IMG/VR virus record: IMGVR_UViG_3300030060_001311
Location: 1-64,000 of that record
DNA from: a virus
DNA length: 64,000 nucleotides
Direction: 5' to 3' (one strand)
Part shown: positions 17,393-26,124 of the stretch, in pieces
Position numbering within the stretch: position 1 is the first letter of the stretch
How the letters are laid out: each line of letters opens with the position of its first letter
Translations under genes and position numbers: made by a program
The notes under the pieces: model-generated
Seen by the model: only the letters and a program-made list of their open reading frames with translations
Told to the model about the DNA's origin: nothing
Database searches by the model: none

Positions 17393-17929
17393 CTATGAAG
17401 TTGGTTGGGTTGGAAACTCACCTAGTGGTCTTGTTAAAGGATCGCCACTATAAGCATAAAGGGCGGCTAAAGCATCTACATCTGAGACTGCATTTATTTT
17501 TGTTTTCATATCAGTTGCCGCTGTTCTTACTGCCACCCTGTAATCTAACCAATCTGAAGGTATGGCTTTAGAACTTTCTGCATTTCTAACCACCATCCAA
17601 TCATTAGGTTGTAGTAAACTATAAGCTTGATTATCTATTGTTTCACAATGACTTGTTTTTAAGGTGTCTAAATCTCTTGCTGTGGCTGTTCCATAACTTG
17701 CAGTTACCTTATTACTAGCAAATGCAAAACTTTGATCTGTGTTAGTGTAATATTTGCCATCTTTGAAGTTGGTATTATCTACTACGACTTCATAAACACC
17801 TATGGCTTTGAGTTCTGCCTCTGACCAAAGGCTATGAATATTGCTAGGATATTGAATGTCTCCTATGGTTAATTGTGAAGGTTTACTATAAACCTTACTT
17901 ATATTTCCTGATTCTACTAATGCCCACAT
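17393..17929 (-). CDS. Tail-fibre assembly chaperone-like protein (178 aa)
   Basis: The N-terminus MWALVESGNISKVYSKP and the C-terminal SDWLDYRVAVRTAATDMKTKI block match the small proteins that follow fibre genes in marine phages (DUF4376/Caudo_TAP-like). Such proteins are thought to fold or cap fibres. The gene lies immediately downstream of the two fibre genes, which supports this reading. Confidence 0.55.
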   Translation of the reverse strand: MWALVESGNISKVYSKPSQLTIGDIQYPSNIHSLWSEAELKAIGVYEVVVDNTNFKDGKYYTNTDQSFAFASNKVTASYGTATARDLDTLKTSHCETIDNQAYSLLQPNDWMVVRNAESSKAIPSDWLDYRVAVRTAATDMKTKINAVSDVDALAALYAYSGDPLTRPLGEFPTQPTS

Positions 17930-17957
17930 GATTTTATATTACCTCAAATTAATTATT

Positions 17958-19076
17958 TTACCTAGCTGTTGCTGGGATTCCTGTTGATGTCACGAATGGA
18001 TTTTCCGCAAAAGCCATATAGATGTATGGGTTGGTGCTTCCATTTTGACTAGCCTGTGTTCCTCTCATTTTAAAACCATTACTTAAAAAATCTAATTGAC
18101 CACTAACTGTATCTGTTGATTCTAGCTCACTGTTATTTATAAACAATCTTCTACTTGCATCTTGTCTATCAGCAAATCCACCGCCTGCTGATGCTCTCCT
18201 ATTATCAAATAAATTCCAATTTGAACTTCCATTGGTTCTTTTAATTAAAAGAAATGCAGGGGCGAAACCTAGATATACAAAAGTTCCATTCGCATTGCCA
18301 TTGCCAGTATAGGTGCCAAACTTTGAAAATCCTTGCACATCTGTAAAAGCTAAAGCTATGTATTCAGTACTTGCAGTGTTTGTTGAAATATACCCAGCAT
18401 CACCACCTATGTAGTAAACTGAAGATGTTGGAGTAGTGCTACCAAAATCAGGAGAAGTAACAGCCGCAGGTGTAGTTAATGCAATACGCTTTGCAGAGCC
18501 TAGACGTTGATGATAAACATACCAACTAGCTACACTAGATGTTCCATCTCTATCTTTAGAAATAATCATTTTGGGAACAGCACCCAAGCCATGCCCTACA
18601 TTTTTTCCTGATGTACTTCCATCTCCTGTATAAAAAACAAGTGATACTCCTGCTGTCGTATTGGCTTGAACTGTTGTTGCTATATTTCCATCATTGTTTG
18701 TGCTTGTAGTTCCTCCACCAACTTTCCACTGCCAAGCAACAAACTCTGAACCATTTTCATTAAATTTATCATCATTAGTTCCACCTGCATTAACTGTAAA
18801 ACCATCTGTTAAAAAAGCAGTTAATTGACCATATGTAGTTCCTGTTCCTTTTCCATTTGCATTATTAGGTTGTAAATTTTCTTCTGTTCCAGTTCCCATG
18901 GTTGAGTTGTATAACTCAAAATCTGTTCCATTAGTGGTTCTATTTTTTGCAATAACAATATCAGGTTTTAAAGCACTATTACCATCATTGGTTATGCTTC
19001 TTGGTGCAGAGGTATTACCAGTCCAAAGAGCAATCTGAAAATGTGCAGATGGGTCGTCTATTGTTGTATAAGCCAT
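17958..19076 (-). CDS. Tail-fibre distal segment (372 aa)
   Basis: I use the ATG at 19074-19076: it overlaps the upstream stop as TAATG and has GGAG 8 bases before it. A GTG 30 bases further up has no such support. The protein is rich in Thr, Asn, Gly and Ser, with beta-repeat blocks such as VAWQWKVGGG, GHGLGAVPKMIISKDRDG and WNLFDNRR. I know these from DUF7483-type marine fibre proteins. In relatives I recall, this region follows a SPRY domain in one polypeptide; here it is a separate gene. Confidence 0.65.
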   Translation of the reverse strand: MAYTTIDDPSAHFQIALWTGNTSAPRSITNDGNSALKPDIVIAKNRTTNGTDFELYNSTMGTGTEENLQPNNANGKGTGTTYGQLTAFLTDGFTVNAGGTNDDKFNENGSEFVAWQWKVGGGTTSTNNDGNIATTVQANTTAGVSLVFYTGDGSTSGKNVGHGLGAVPKMIISKDRDGTSSVASWYVYHQRLGSAKRIALTTPAAVTSPDFGSTTPTSSVYYIGGDAGYISTNTASTEYIALAFTDVQGFSKFGTYTGNGNANGTFVYLGFAPAFLLIKRTNGSSNWNLFDNRRASAGGGFADRQDASRRLFINNSELESTDTVSGQLDFLSNGFKMRGTQASQNGSTNPYIYMAFAENPFVTSTGIPATAR

Positions 19077-20491
19077 TATCCGTACTCCGCTAAATTTTTT
19101 GAACACAAAGCATAAAAACCAGACGGTACAGCATACTCAAAGTTGCCATATCCGTTAGCATCGCTGTTGCCACTTGATATAGAAATTAAAGTAAACCCAC
19201 CAAAGTTACATTTCCAAGTAATATTACTATAACCAGTTACACCCATTGTTATTACATCAGTCCAAGCATCACCAAGACTAGAACTTGTGTTCCATGTAGC
19301 ACCATTCGCAGGTGTGCCACTATTATCTGATGACATCCAAGTGCCGTTTACAGAAAAATTTATTTTTCTATCATCCATGTTCAAACCAACACCAATAATA
19401 TCACTGGCACTATATGAAGCACCATAAAAATCACCAGTCCTATTTAGCAAAGCTCCATCTGAGCCTCTTAAACCAACTGATCTATTTTGATTGCTCCCTG
19501 CATAACCTAAATAATAACCAGTATGATTTTGTGGTATATAAGCATCTTCTACATCAACTATACCAATAAAAGATGTAGTTGAATCGCAGGTAAATTCTGC
19601 ATACCACTTACCTTTTGATACTGCTATAGATGAAACTGCTGTTTGATAATTACTAGATATATAAAATTGTGCATTACCATTAGCTACATTTGTGCCTGAT
19701 GCTTTAGGGTGTAGTTGATTAAAGGTTGCAAAGTTGTTAGTGCAGGTATCGGTTGCTTGATCTGCCGCTGCTATATTGTTTTCAGTAAAATCGGTGCCAC
19801 CACTTACATCATTACCTAAATTAGAAGAGTCTTCAAAATCTAAATAAAATTTATTAGTGCCTGAAGGTTTGCTTGCTACATCAATAGGCTTCCATATACC
19901 ACTATTGCTATCAAACTCGCCAAACTCGGTAGGTGCTGATGCAGTGCCATCTTGATAACAGATTTCACACATGTAACCATTGTAAGGCTGTCCATTATCA
20001 ACAGAGTTATAACCTATAACTTGTTTTTCAAAATTAATGCCTAAATTATCATTTTGACTTGGATTATTTGTGGTGCTAAAAGAAGTTTCTTGCACTCCAT
20101 TTACATACAATTTAAACCTATCATTAGCTGTGCTTTGTGTTGTATCAAAGGCTATAACAAAGTGATACCAAGCGTTAGTATCACGAAAAACTCTGTTTGT
20201 ATTTCGCCAAGTAGAAGTTCCACCACCTATTCTTAAAGTATCATCTGTTTGAAACCTAGCAAAGGTTCTGCCAGTGTCATTATCAGTATTACCAAAAGTG
20301 AAAAGATATTGTGCTGTAGCATTTTCAGTTTTTTTAGTCCATAAACTAATAGTTCCTTTAGTTCTACTTCCAGCACTACTAACATCTCTTGTCAAATATT
20401 CTGTTAAACCACCTTCAAATTTTACAGAATTAGCCACATCATATCCAGTTGAGACACTTCCTCGATTAGCTGTTCTTTGTAAAGTTTCCAT
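19076..20491 (-). CDS. Tail fibre with LamG-like and SPRY-like domains (471 aa)
   Basis: Residues about 40-150 form a concanavalin/LamG-like domain (ISLWTKK, FARFQTDDTLRIGG, NAWYHFVIAFD, KLYVNGVQE). Residues about 290-410 form a SPRY-like domain (KGKWYAEFTCD, GIVDVED, GYYLGYAG, IGVGLNMDDRKINFSVNG). Both are carbohydrate- or protein-binding beta sandwiches, fitting receptor recognition. It ends right after SGFYALCSKNLAEYG, where homologous fibres usually continue. Confidence 0.7.
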   Translation of the reverse strand: METLQRTANRGSVSTGYDVANSVKFEGGLTEYLTRDVSSAGSRTKGTISLWTKKTENATAQYLFTFGNTDNDTGRTFARFQTDDTLRIGGGTSTWRNTNRVFRDTNAWYHFVIAFDTTQSTANDRFKLYVNGVQETSFSTTNNPSQNDNLGINFEKQVIGYNSVDNGQPYNGYMCEICYQDGTASAPTEFGEFDSNSGIWKPIDVASKPSGTNKFYLDFEDSSNLGNDVSGGTDFTENNIAAADQATDTCTNNFATFNQLHPKASGTNVANGNAQFYISSNYQTAVSSIAVSKGKWYAEFTCDSTTSFIGIVDVEDAYIPQNHTGYYLGYAGSNQNRSVGLRGSDGALLNRTGDFYGASYSASDIIGVGLNMDDRKINFSVNGTWMSSDNSGTPANGATWNTSSSLGDAWTDVITMGVTGYSNITWKCNFGGFTLISISSGNSDANGYGNFEYAVPSGFYALCSKNLAEYG

Positions 20492-20559
20492 TAGTAATCC
20501 TCAGGATTAGGTAATATGAATCCTAGAAAAATCCAAACAGCTAAAAATATTTCAAGCAT
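20491..20559 (-). CDS. 22-aa hydrophobic micropeptide between fibre genes
   Basis: The frame MLEIFLAVWIFLGFILPNPEDY starts at the A of a TAATG that ends the upstream fibre gene and stops in a second TAATG that starts the next fibre gene. Both junctions are exact, which is unlikely if the spacer were untranslated. Residues 4-16 form a short membrane segment. It could be a membrane-active peptide, or merely a coupling device whose sequence also holds the next gene's GAGG site. Confidence 0.45.
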   Translation of the reverse strand: MLEIFLAVWIFLGFILPNPEDY

Positions 20560-21539
20560 TAGCTTTGGGTTAAGTTTTGACTAATACCAATATTTTGCCA
20601 TTTAGAACCATTGTATCTAAAGGTGTAGATGTCGGTCTTTGCATCTGTGGCGGTCATGGTTGGAGTTTCATCACCAACAAACTCAAATACTGCGTTCCAT
20701 GCCAAAGTATATGGACCGCTCGAAGAATGTTGAGCCACCTCAATACTAATAATAGCTCCTTCAACATTGTTGGAAGGTGCTGATATAGTTGAGTTTTCTT
20801 CTAGTAATAAAAACGCATTTGCTGCAGCTTTTGCATCCCAGGAGACTGTACCATCAGTTAAAGATACTTGACTAATATTAGCTGAAGTAGAAGCTGTCAC
20901 TATCTGTGGCATGGTAACGTTTTGGTTTTCATCTACTGAGATAGCAGGTGTTGTACCAACTGTTGAGCCTAGCCCTATAACTAAATCATCAGCACTATCA
21001 TCAAGTCCGACATAAAAATCTTGTGCGTTACCATCAAATACTATTTTGGTATCTTCAGCAGTAGCATCACCTATAGTTAGTGTTGGACCGTTTAAAGTTA
21101 GACTGTCAGAAAGCTGTAAATCAGTTAAAACATCTAATACTGCTGCTCCTGAACCTGCTCCATCTAATTGAACTATTGCTACTTTTCCAGCAGCGATAGT
21201 TACATTAGCACCAGAGCCTTGCGATATAATAATATTTTGAGATCCACTTGTTGCATTTTCTATAATCTGCACACGTTTCATTGTGTTAGGACCGATAGTA
21301 ATAGTACAAGCTGAATCTAAAGTTCCAGTGTATTTTAAATACAATGCTCTGCCTGCGTCAGAACTACCGTCTGCTACGGTTGTAGTATGTGTATCTGCGT
21401 TAGTTGTAATAGCTTCAGTACCAATACCTAAAGCTTCTCCGATAAGTTCTAAGTTAGTGTTTGTAGAAGTGCCCCAAGTTCCGCTTTCGTCACCTGTAGC
21501 GATTTCTTTGAGCCTTAGATTATTTACATAAGTTGCCAT
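20559..21539 (-). CDS. Tail fibre / virion-host attachment protein (326 aa)
   Basis: The N-terminal VNNLRLKEIATGDESGTWGTSTNTNLELIGEALG block is a common marine-phage fibre adaptor sequence. It is followed by beta-rich Thr/Ser/Gly repeats and a C-terminal YTFRYNGSKWQNIG strand pair. I infer a fibre protein that joins the virion at its N-terminus. Confidence 0.65.
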   Translation of the reverse strand: MATYVNNLRLKEIATGDESGTWGTSTNTNLELIGEALGIGTEAITTNADTHTTTVADGSSDAGRALYLKYTGTLDSACTITIGPNTMKRVQIIENATSGSQNIIISQGSGANVTIAAGKVAIVQLDGAGSGAAVLDVLTDLQLSDSLTLNGPTLTIGDATAEDTKIVFDGNAQDFYVGLDDSADDLVIGLGSTVGTTPAISVDENQNVTMPQIVTASTSANISQVSLTDGTVSWDAKAAANAFLLLEENSTISAPSNNVEGAIISIEVAQHSSSGPYTLAWNAVFEFVGDETPTMTATDAKTDIYTFRYNGSKWQNIGISQNLTQS

Positions 21540-21621
21540 TTTTCACCTCTAAGTAAACATTTATTATGCTGTTTATTATATATTAAACCAAAAAAAGCAA
21601 AGTTTATAGTTTTTAAAATAA
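21540..21621 (-). promoter_or_regulatory. AT-rich intergenic spacer, possible late promoter
   Basis: This is one of the rare gaps in the late block. On the minus strand it holds TTTGCT, then TATAATAAAC-like sequence within an imperfect palindrome, then an AGAGGTGAAAA ribosome-binding region for the 21539 gene. The boxes fit a weak promoter; nothing else is visible. Confidence 0.3.
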
Positions 21622-22257
21622 TTATGCTGCAACCTCTCTCCAATTAGGTGTTTGTTCATCTTGAACAGGAGACCAAATATTTGTCGTACCTACTACACCT
21701 GTAGCAGATACACCTGTAATTGTAACATTAGCTTTACAATTAAATGTAAATGATCCAACAATACCATTAGCATTAAAGTTGACCGTTTCAAACCTATTAT
21801 CAGTTTTAGTGGTTGTAGTACCTAATGCTGATGTTCCAGCTTGTCCTGTTGGGGTTTGATTAGCTTTAGCTGTGATAGTTGGAGTGCCAAGACCACTGGT
21901 TGCCTCTAAACCTGAAGGACTTGCGTTAGCTTCTGCATCAGTTGTTGCAGTTCCTAAAGCAGATGTTCCTGCTAATCCTGAAACTTGTAAAACGTTTTTA
22001 GATTGTGTAGTAGCTGTGCCGAGAGCTGAAACTCCTGCTAATCCATTAACTCCTACTACACCACCAGCATCTACTGCAACACCACCATTAGTAGCTGTTG
22101 CACTTAAACCTGATAAAGTTACGGTTGCTGCTGCTTTTGGAGTTACGGTTCCAAGAGCAGATGTCGCTGCAGAGGGTGCAGTTAGTGTAAGTGGTATGGG
22201 TTCGCCCCACGTAAGTTGACCCCACGTGCCTCGACCCCAACCATTAATAATAGCCAT
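21622..22257 (-). CDS. Repeat-containing virion protein (211 aa)
   Basis: After an N-terminal WGRGTWGQLTWG block it carries about six degenerate ~23-residue repeats centred on GLAGTSALGTATT, followed by a short unique end (VQDEQTPNWREVAA). Repeats of this type occur in marine-phage neck or fibre-attachment proteins. A structural role is likely from position between neck and fibre genes. Confidence 0.5.
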   Translation of the reverse strand: MAIINGWGRGTWGQLTWGEPIPLTLTAPSAATSALGTVTPKAAATVTLSGLSATATNGGVAVDAGGVVGVNGLAGVSALGTATTQSKNVLQVSGLAGTSALGTATTDAEANASPSGLEATSGLGTPTITAKANQTPTGQAGTSALGTTTTKTDNRFETVNFNANGIVGSFTFNCKANVTITGVSATGVVGTTNIWSPVQDEQTPNWREVAA

Positions 22258-22269
22258 ACTAGGCTAAAA

Positions 22270-22698
22270 CTAAGCTATTCTTATAATAGCGGTTGATGCC
22301 GCTGCTGCTGGAAAAACTATAGTAAAGTCTCCTGCAGTTGAAGTTTTATCGCCACCAAAATCTATGGTAGCAACTGATTTATCACTATTAGTATCGTTAT
22401 AAATCATACAACCTCTAGCTGTAACAGTAGCTGTACCAAAAGTTAAATCACTAAAATCACAAAAACCAGTAGTGCCTGAACTAGTTGGTGCTATATTTGT
22501 TAAAGCTGAACCACCCGAAGTGTAATTAGTACCACTTGATTGACCAGTAGTTGTAAATGCAGTTGTGGTTGCACCAAGTGTAGCACTTGATGTGTATAAA
22601 GCTAGTTTAAAAGAATTTCCACCAGAAGCACTAAAGTTATGCACAGCCTCTAATAATTCTTTTTTAAAACTAGTTGTTAATGTTGATGAAATTGCCAT
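22270..22698 (-). CDS. Small beta-rich virion protein (142 aa)
   Basis: A Thr/Ser/Gly-rich protein with FKKELLEAVHNF at the N-terminus and FKLALYTSSATLGATTTAF after it. I recognise this type from many marine phages, where it lies beside neck and tail genes. The exact structural role is unknown. Confidence 0.55.
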   Translation of the reverse strand: MAISSTLTTSFKKELLEAVHNFSASGGNSFKLALYTSSATLGATTTAFTTTGQSSGTNYTSGGSALTNIAPTSSGTTGFCDFSDLTFGTATVTARGCMIYNDTNSDKSVATIDFGGDKTSTAGDFTIVFPAAAASTAIIRIA

Positions 22699-22699
22699 A

Positions 22700-22990
22700 T
22701 CAAAGCTCCTTTAAAATTTTAACTAAATCTTTTTGTCCTTGTGTAATTAACGTATTTGAAATCGTACAACGATCACTGTTAATAGCACTTTTAATATAAT
22801 ACAGGATTGTATTATAAATCGCTAGTTTGTATGCTTCTGCTTGTTGTCGTATATGCGGAGCAGCATTTTCTGATATGCCGCATATTCTATTAGTCGCTTG
22901 TTCTGCCCACCATTCAGGATCATGTCCTTTATTAGTTTCGGTTTGAACCTCTATTGATCCTAAAAAAGAATCTACTTTATCATCTAACAT
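22700..22990 (-). CDS. Neck-region helical protein (96 aa)
   Basis: A mostly helical protein with a HDPEWWAEQATNRIC block and a SDRCTISNTLITQGQKDLVKIL C-terminus, seen in other marine phages at the same place. Function unknown. Start and stop abut the neighbouring genes. Confidence 0.5.
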   Translation of the reverse strand: MLDDKVDSFLGSIEVQTETNKGHDPEWWAEQATNRICGISENAAPHIRQQAEAYKLAIYNTILYYIKSAINSDRCTISNTLITQGQKDLVKILKEL

Positions 22991-23724
22991 TAATACCTCT
23001 TTGCCTCAGGCGGTGCATCCATTACAGTTTTTATTTCTGTTATATTACTTAATTGTTTTTCTTGCATAATTTTATTATATTCAGAAAGTTTAACTTGATG
23101 ATACTTTTTTTGACTATCAAGAATTAAAATATCAGGATCATCAAGTCTATGATATCCATATACTCTTTTTTCTATAGGACAGTCTGTATCAAGTAACCCT
23201 GACCTAGCTGCAACATTTACAGTCATTCCTCTTTCTATACATTTAGATAACCAAAACTCACAACAAGCTTTTCCTGCTTCTGCAAAATGTAAATTACCTC
23301 TATAGCTAAAATCTATACCAAATAAATTAATACTAGCTACTTTATTATATAAAGCGAAAGCGAATGAAAAAGGTACGGTATTATTTAAATAAGCACAATC
23401 TGCATCCTGTGCAACTTCTTGTAAAGGATAAAGCACTGCAGAAGGACATCTAGGATCTAGTTCACAAGTATATATAGGCATATCAGCAACAGGTAGCCAT
23501 CGCCTCATAATATCGGTTTGACTTCCTGCATCATCTGTATCCATAAATCTACTTACTGGATCCATCATAAAAACTCTATCACATTTAGTAATAGCTCCCA
23601 TACAGTTTATACCCCAAACTTCATCATAAGTTTTTGAATGTATTAAACTTAAATGAAAGTCAAGTTGACTTTCACCCATAGCAACTATGGCAATATTTTT
23701 ACCTTCGAGTTCTTTTATCCTCAT
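22990..23724 (-). CDS. DUF115/MptE-like or sialyltransferase-fold protein (244 aa)
   Basis: The N-terminus KNIAIVAMGESQLDFHLSL resembles the nucleotide-sugar-binding GxGxS loop of DUF115/MptE-like proteins and CST-type sialyltransferases. It is followed by DEVWGINCMGAI, RVFMMDP and SINLFGIDFSY strands typical of a Rossmann-like fold. It lies among neck genes, which is unusual for an enzyme. A role in glycosylating virion or host surface is possible. The family assignment rests on motif resemblance only. Confidence 0.4.
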   Translation of the reverse strand: MRIKELEGKNIAIVAMGESQLDFHLSLIHSKTYDEVWGINCMGAITKCDRVFMMDPVSRFMDTDDAGSQTDIMRRWLPVADMPIYTCELDPRCPSAVLYPLQEVAQDADCAYLNNTVPFSFAFALYNKVASINLFGIDFSYRGNLHFAEAGKACCEFWLSKCIERGMTVNVAARSGLLDTDCPIEKRVYGYHRLDDPDILILDSQKKYHQVKLSEYNKIMQEKQLSNITEIKTVMDAPPEAKRY

Positions 23725-24377
23725 GCCTGAGGCTCTCTCCTTATCTCATCGTATCTGGTTTGATCTCTTGTTGATGTAAGTTGTGTTTCGCCTAGGTTTT
23801 TTAAACTTACTAAAGCTTCTACAAACTTAGACTCATATGCAGGTATTGTTTCATAATTTTTAAGATAAGTACAGGCTTCAACTAAACTTCCATACAATAA
23901 AGCATTAGGAGCATTTTCAGATAACCATGTTGTTTCACTGCCTGAAGTAGTTGTAAGAGAAGGAGGTCTATGGTAATAATGTAATTCAACTTCATAAGCT
24001 GCATCAGGACTAGGAGCAATAATAAAAGTATTATCGTCAAACTCAGCATAGTATTTAGGTAGCCCTGTTGTAGTTGGGTTAGGAGTATAGTCTCTAATAA
24101 AGGAAACATTTTTTAATAATAAATAGCTATAATTACTACTGCTGTCAATTACAGCTAAACTAAAAGGTGATAGATAATCCGCAGGTGTTTCTAAATAAGG
24201 ACCTGAAGCTGTAAGATTACCTACTTGATTTTTTCTAAAATCATTTAATTGAACATTTTTTAAAATACGTTCTTCTGCTGTTGTTATAAATGTAGGTAAA
24301 TTATTTACGAAACTAGTTTCAGTACTATCGAGATAATCTTGTATAGCTGTTTTTAATGTTGTATATGTAAAACTCAT
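23721..24377 (-). CDS. Neck/adaptor protein, P22 gp4-like fold candidate (218 aa)
   Basis: The YTTLKTAIQDYLDSTETSFVNNLPTFITTAEERILKNV start and the later YYHRPPSL...WLSENAPNALLYGSLVEACTYLK block match adaptor proteins placed between portal and tail in short-tailed marine phages. A second gene of the same general layout lies at 25105-25776. Confidence 0.6.
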   Translation of the reverse strand: MSFTYTTLKTAIQDYLDSTETSFVNNLPTFITTAEERILKNVQLNDFRKNQVGNLTASGPYLETPADYLSPFSLAVIDSSSNYSYLLLKNVSFIRDYTPNPTTTGLPKYYAEFDDNTFIIAPSPDAAYEVELHYYHRPPSLTTTSGSETTWLSENAPNALLYGSLVEACTYLKNYETIPAYESKFVEALVSLKNLGETQLTSTRDQTRYDEIRREPQA

Positions 24378-25105
24378 GTTGTATATATTATACCTCCCAT
24401 TCCACTATGGTTAGTGCAATAATAATATAAAGTTGGTGCTCCTGATGCTACTTCAATTTGGGTATAAGCTCCAGAACTTCCTGGAGTTCCGCTTGTTGTA
24501 ACTCCTGTTGTATATTCAGAGCCTCCACCATGCGTACCGTTTGAAGTGGTTGAAAACCTTAATGGGTGACTACTATTTGAACTATCGGACTGATTAAATT
24601 TATAAATTTGTCCCTCGGTTACTGTTAATGCTGCAGCTCTTGAACCATCAATATAGAAATAATTAGAACCGTAATAACTTGCTACAGTAACTGTATAGGT
24701 GGTTGTAGATGGAGACGGTGTAGGACTTGGACTAGGCGTTACAGCTACTCCTGAAACTGTTATCTCTCCTACACTTCCAGTTGATGGAGGCACAAGATAC
24801 ATAGAACCTATTGTGTCGCTGTTTTCCGCCCACATAATAGGAGCACTTATACCTGCTGGGTTTATCGGATTAGAAACTATAGCATAACCTTGTCCTGTTG
24901 TAGGGGCTGGAACATCTGGTCTAGGTCTCCAAAGAAGTTCTGCGTCTGCTCCAATACTAGGAGGATCTAATTGTGGGTGTTTAGGCTCGTAACACTCTTG
25001 ACAAACTCTGTTGTTTTCCCAAGTGCCTCTTGCTTCTTTATAAGGGTATTTAAACCCGCAAACATCGCAAATGAAGAAAGCATATTTTCCTGATGCGTAA
25101 GCCAT
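24374..25105 (-). CDS. Zinc-ribbon plus cupredoxin-like virion protein (243 aa)
   Basis: Residues 13-38 hold a CxxC...CxxC ribbon (Cys13, 16, 35, 38). After a Pro/Ser linker, residues about 135-240 resemble a cupredoxin: His180 in SSHPLRF and Cys230, His233 and Met236 in YYYCTNHSGMGG. These are the ligand types of a type 1 copper site. I know this C-terminal motif from other marine-phage structural proteins. It sits between two adaptor genes, so a neck or decoration protein that binds metal is the best reading. Confidence 0.6.
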   Translation of the reverse strand: MAYASGKYAFFICDVCGFKYPYKEARGTWENNRVCQECYEPKHPQLDPPSIGADAELLWRPRPDVPAPTTGQGYAIVSNPINPAGISAPIMWAENSDTIGSMYLVPPSTGSVGEITVSGVAVTPSPSPTPSPSTTTYTVTVASYYGSNYFYIDGSRAAALTVTEGQIYKFNQSDSSNSSHPLRFSTTSNGTHGGGSEYTTGVTTSGTPGSSGAYTQIEVASGAPTLYYYCTNHSGMGGIIYTT

Positions 25106-25776
25106 TAAATATATTCTTGTTTAGGAACTAATCTTATATTAGAACGGTCCTCATCATAACGTAAAGCGTTAGCTAAATCTCTTTCATATAACTCTTGTAT
25201 AACAGGAAGTTTCTGAACATTTTTCTTTATACAAAGATAATAAGCTAATCCAGATACTAAACAAGGCATAAATCTTGTAGGTATGTCTACATCATTAATA
25301 GAGGCTGTAGCATCTTCTATTGTACGCCATACATAGTAAAGGAGTTTGTCCGTTGAGTTCTCGGGCGTTGGATAAAGATGAATAACGGGAGATTTTTTAC
25401 GTTCTAACCAAAATTCTGTAGAACGTGCTTTAGTAGCTTTATTAGGAATACCTACGTATTCGTTTCGATCTATTCTATCTAAAGGATAATCAGTTACAAC
25501 ACCACCAACGGTTCTTTCTACGTAAGCGTCTAAAACATCAATATCGTAAGAATTTAAAGTGTATTCATTAGTACCTGCTGTAAGAGTTAACTCTACTTTA
25601 GTTACTTCCCACATTTGAATACCTCTGTTTGACCAATCGGCAAACATTATATTCATAGAACGACGTGCTGTAACTGCGTCATAAGACGTACGAGCTTCTA
25701 ATCCTGCAAGTTCGTACGCCTCTTCGATTGCGGTCGCTACATCTAAACTAAATGCACGAGTTCCCGAGGTTGCCAT
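25105..25776 (-). CDS. Head-tail adaptor protein, P22 gp4-like (223 aa)
   Basis: The VATAIEEAYELAGLEARTSYDAVTARRSMNIMFADWSNRG start, the DAYVERTVGGVVTDYPLDRIDRNEY middle and the FMPCLVSGLAYYLCIKK end match marine-phage head-to-tail adaptors that dock under the portal. Length fits. Confidence 0.65.
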   Translation of the reverse strand: MATSGTRAFSLDVATAIEEAYELAGLEARTSYDAVTARRSMNIMFADWSNRGIQMWEVTKVELTLTAGTNEYTLNSYDIDVLDAYVERTVGGVVTDYPLDRIDRNEYVGIPNKATKARSTEFWLERKKSPVIHLYPTPENSTDKLLYYVWRTIEDATASINDVDIPTRFMPCLVSGLAYYLCIKKNVQKLPVIQELYERDLANALRYDEDRSNIRLVPKQEYI

Positions 25777-25777
25777 G

Positions 25778-26104
25778 TTAGTTGTAGTATGCTACAAAAA
25801 AGTCGCAGTTAGCTAACACAACATAAGCTCCTGTATCAAATTTTACTCCGTCGTTAGGCAAATAATGGTCAAAAGACTCATTTGCTGCTGAACCGAACTT
25901 AAATTCAATAAGTAGCTTAGTACCACTTGCACCCGTTCCGTCATAGATTTTTATAGAACCGTCTGCAGCACTTGCTTGTGCTTGAACAGACTGAATTCTT
26001 ATGGGACCTAAATTAGTAGCAGTACCTGCACCAGTTCCTATAAAACCCTGTAGTTGTCCTGTTGAAGTTAGAGCTACGGTCGCTTTTACATCTGATGAAC
26101 TCAT
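25778..26104 (-). CDS. Small structural protein (108 aa)
   Basis: A beta-rich protein with IQSVQAQASAADGSIKIYDGT and a FVAYYN end. Similar short proteins lie beside decoration genes in marine phages. I infer a head-associated role. Confidence 0.5.
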   Translation of the reverse strand: MSSSDVKATVALTSTGQLQGFIGTGAGTATNLGPIRIQSVQAQASAADGSIKIYDGTGASGTKLLIEFKFGSAANESFDHYLPNDGVKFDTGAYVVLANCDFFVAYYN

Positions 26105-26124
26105 ATTAATCTCCTATATTAAGA

